Below, piece after piece: positions 6,500 through 8,270 of a stretch of DNA of 8,270 nucleotides. The notes below the pieces were generated by a model. It worked only from the letters and a program-made list of their open reading frames with translations, had not been told where the DNA came from and made no database searches. The position numbers and the translations under genes were made by a program. Where the stretch lies: positions 1 to 8,270 of the forward strand of contig SKTN01000180.1 in NCBI GenBank assembly GCA_007117945.1, read 5' to 3'. The stretch comes from Nitriliruptoraceae bacterium (GTDB lineage: Bacteria; Actinomycetota; Nitriliruptoria; Nitriliruptorales; Nitriliruptoraceae). How positions within the stretch are numbered: the first letter of the stretch is position 1; each line of letters starts with the position of its first letter.

Positions 6500-8206
6500 G
6501 TGGCGTCCCGCTTCGCTGCACTCGCCTTCGACTACGACGGCACCCTCACCGAGTCCGACCGCCTCTCCCCGACGGTGCTCTCGCACCTGCGCGCGGTGCG
6601 CCAGGACGGTACGAGGCTGGTCCTGGTGACAGGGCGGATCCTGGCCGAGCTCCGGCACGTGGCCCCCGACGTGGAGGAGGAGTTCGACGCCGTGGTCGCG
6701 GAGAACGGCGCCGTCCTCCTCGACCAGGACGGCATCCGCGATCTCGCGACAGCCATCGATCCACGGCTCGCACAGGCGCTGGCCCACCGGGATGTGTCGG
6801 TGCGGTCCGGGCGGGTGGTCCTCGCCGGACGGGCGCGGGACGCCGGCACCGCCCTGGAGGAGATCGGCCGGCTGGGTCTGGACTGCCAGCTGGTCCGCAA
6901 CCGTGGCGAGCTGATGATCCTGCCCAGCGGGGTCAGCAAGGGCACGGGGTTGATGGAGGCCCTCGCCGAGCTCGGGGTCTCGCGCCACAGCACCCTGGCT
7001 GTCGGGGATGCGGAGAACGATCTGCCCCTGCTGGCCGCCGCGGAGGTCGGCGTGGCCGTGGCCAACGCTGTGGACAGCTGCAAGCGCACCGCGGACCTGG
7101 TGCTCGAACGCCCCGACGGTGATGGCATCGTCGAGTTGCTGACGGGCCCCGTGGTGTCCGGCGCCCAGCGGGTCCTGCCCCGCCGACGCCGCCTGGTCCT
7201 GGGTCACGACAGCGACAGCAGCCCGGTCAGCATCGCGGCGTCACCCCATACGCTGCTGATCACCGGCGCCAGCGGTGCTGGCAAGTCCTTCCTGGTGGGG
7301 CTGTTGGTCGAACGACTGGTGCAGCAGCAGTACGGCGTCCTGGTGCTCGACCGCGAAGGCGATCACGCGGTGCTGGCGGCACGCCGAGGGTTGCTCGTGC
7401 TCAACGGCGCGAGTCACCTGCCACCACCGGCCGAAGTCGTGGAGCTGTTCGCCCACCGCTTCGCGAGCCTGGTCGTGGACGTCTCTCTGCTGACCAGCGA
7501 GGAACAGGACGACTACACCGCGGAACTGCTCCCCCTGGTCGTCGCGCACCAGCTGACCACCGGATCGCCGCAGTGGGTCGTGCTCGACGAGGCCCACGCC
7601 CTCTCCGACCATCCGAGCTGGGGCGCTCCTCCGGGAACGGGCCACATCCTGGCCACGCACCGCCCCGACCACCTCCCTGCCCAGGTACGGGCGCGGATCG
7701 ACACCATCGTCGTCCTGCCCGGCTCCGGCGAAGGCGTCGAGCAGATGCGCCACGCCGTGGAACAGCTCCCCATCGGCGGTGCCGCGCTGGTGCGGCTCGC
7801 CGACGGGCTGTGCCGTGGCCAGGGTGCGCTCGCAGCCGGCTCCGGGGGTCCACCGGTCGCCTTCCACCTCGATGAGCGGTTCACGCGCCACGTCCGTCAC
7901 TGGCACAAGTACACCGACGCGCAGCTGCCGGAGCACCTGCGCTTCCGCTTCGGAGACGGGGGCTGTGAGGGCATCGCAGGCAACGTCCGGGAGTTCCACC
8001 GCGGCCTGCGTCGCATCAGCCCCGAGGCGTTGACCACGCACCTGCTCCACAGTGACCTGTCGCGCTGGGTCCGCGAGGTCCTCAGCGAGGAGGGGCTCGG
8101 CGCCGCGGTCGCCGACATCGAGCACGCGGTGCGCTCCAGGGTCGAGGACGTGGAGACCGCCCGCCTCACCCTGCTCCAGGAGGTCGAGGAGCACTTCCTC
8201 GGCTGA
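6500..8206 (+). CDS. HAD-IIB phosphatase fused to a HerA/VirB4-like P-loop ATPase
   Basis: This 568-residue soluble protein has three parts. Residues 1 to about 212 are a compact HAD hydrolase: motif I DYDGTL (Asp11, Asp13), motif II TGR (Thr44), motif III Lys147, and motif IV GDAEND (Asp170, Asp174). The cap between about 86 and 145 is C2 (IIB) type, as in sugar-phosphate or phosphoglycolate phosphatases. Residues about 240-445 are an ATPase: Walker A GASGAGKS (256-263), the strand LVLDREGD (281-288), Walker B WVVLDEAH (Asp363, Glu364), and ATHRPD (385-390) matching the TQRP sensor of HerA/VirB4 proteins with His for Gln. Residues about 455-568 are charged and mainly helical, and I cannot name them with confidence. 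GTG 6500 is chosen for GGAGG six bases upstream and because the HAD strand begins at once; GTG 6455 is in frame but has no such site. Both active sites look intact. The substrate is unknown. Confidence 0.85.
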   Translation: MASRFAALAFDYDGTLTESDRLSPTVLSHLRAVRQDGTRLVLVTGRILAELRHVAPDVEEEFDAVVAENGAVLLDQDGIRDLATAIDPRLAQALAHRDVSVRSGRVVLAGRARDAGTALEEIGRLGLDCQLVRNRGELMILPSGVSKGTGLMEALAELGVSRHSTLAVGDAENDLPLLAAAEVGVAVANAVDSCKRTADLVLERPDGDGIVELLTGPVVSGAQRVLPRRRRLVLGHDSDSSPVSIAASPHTLLITGASGAGKSFLVGLLVERLVQQQYGVLVLDREGDHAVLAARRGLLVLNGASHLPPPAEVVELFAHRFASLVVDVSLLTSEEQDDYTAELLPLVVAHQLTTGSPQWVVLDEAHALSDHPSWGAPPGTGHILATHRPDHLPAQVRARIDTIVVLPGSGEGVEQMRHAVEQLPIGGAALVRLADGLCRGQGALAAGSGGPPVAFHLDERFTRHVRHWHKYTDAQLPEHLRFRFGDGGCEGIAGNVREFHRGLRRISPEALTTHLLHSDLSRWVREVLSEEGLGAAVADIEHAVRSRVEDVETARLTLLQEVEEHFLG

Positions 8207-8237
8207 GCCGGCCCCCCTCGCCCTGCGCCCGGGGTCC

Positions 8238-8243
8238 TAGACT
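8238..8243 (+). promoter_or_regulatory. -10-like TAGACT near the window end
   Basis: TAGACT followed by G fits the actinobacterial TAnnnT -10 form and resembles CATACT-G at 6464-6470. Transcription would start near 8250. GTG 8254 and ATG 8257 (reading MPAD before the window ends) follow within a few bases, so a leaderless next gene is possible. No clear -35 is seen, and the rest of 8207-8270 shows nothing supported. Confidence 0.3.
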
Positions 8244-8270
8244 GGCAGCCGCGGTGATGCCGGCGGACGA

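Noticed and set aside
4616..7207. An 863-residue open frame on the minus strand
   Set aside because: It lies opposite two well-supported genes, its product is dominated by Gln, His, Gly and Arg, and no domain is recognisable. Long antisense frames are expected in DNA this GC-rich.
8209..8236. Terminator hairpin after the HAD-ATPase gene
   Set aside because: Only a bulged pairing of GGCCCC with GGGGTCC can be drawn, with no T-tract. This is no better than chance in such GC-rich DNA.

Overview
The window is very GC-rich (above 70% by eye), with strong G/C preference at third codon positions, GTG starts, stop-start overlaps and almost no intergenic DNA. This fits a high-GC actinobacterium. The mix of Mrp/complex I-like subunits would suit a salt- or alkali-tolerant lineage such as Nitriliruptoria, but that placement is a guess from gene content. 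All five genes I can support are on the + strand. I see no RNA genes, mobile elements, CRISPR arrays or long repeats.

Layout: (1) 4-1158, an N-terminally membrane-anchored alpha/beta hydrolase whose ATG sits in an ATGA, so an upstream gene may end inside it. (2) 1159-1245, a short gap with a GC-rich inverted repeat and a weak -10-like site. (3) 1246-6415, a tight four-gene unit. It holds a 90-residue three-helix protein resembling MrpG/MnhG, then three different antiporter-like proteins of the NuoL/M/N-MrpA/D superfamily (503, 520 and 602 aa), joined by GTGA, a 21-base gap with a good ribosome binding site, and ATGA. (4) 6416-6499, a gap with two adjacent small inverted repeats, one around a -10-like hexamer and the other holding the Shine-Dalgarno sequence of the next gene in a GNRA-capped hairpin. 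(5) 6500-8206, an unusual single protein joining a HAD-IIB phosphatase, a compact HerA/VirB4-like P-loop ATPase and a helical C-terminal domain. (6) 8207-8270, non-coding except perhaps the first codons of a next gene behind a TAGACT element.

How they may work together: the four membrane genes most likely form one cation/proton-translocating complex in the cytoplasmic membrane, a reduced Mrp/complex I-like membrane arm. The first two large subunits keep the TM5 glutamate and the TM7, TM8 and TM12 lysines. The third has lost the TM5 glutamate (Ala145) but carries a NuoL-like C-terminal extension, a long amphipathic stretch and a terminal helix that could clamp the subunits together. No redox subunits and no MrpB, C, E or F are visible, so the partners and the driving force are unknown. 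The hydrolase and the HAD-ATPase fusion have no evident mechanistic link to the complex. The most unusual items are the three-paralogue cluster with one altered channel, and the phosphatase-ATPase fusion with its structured leader.
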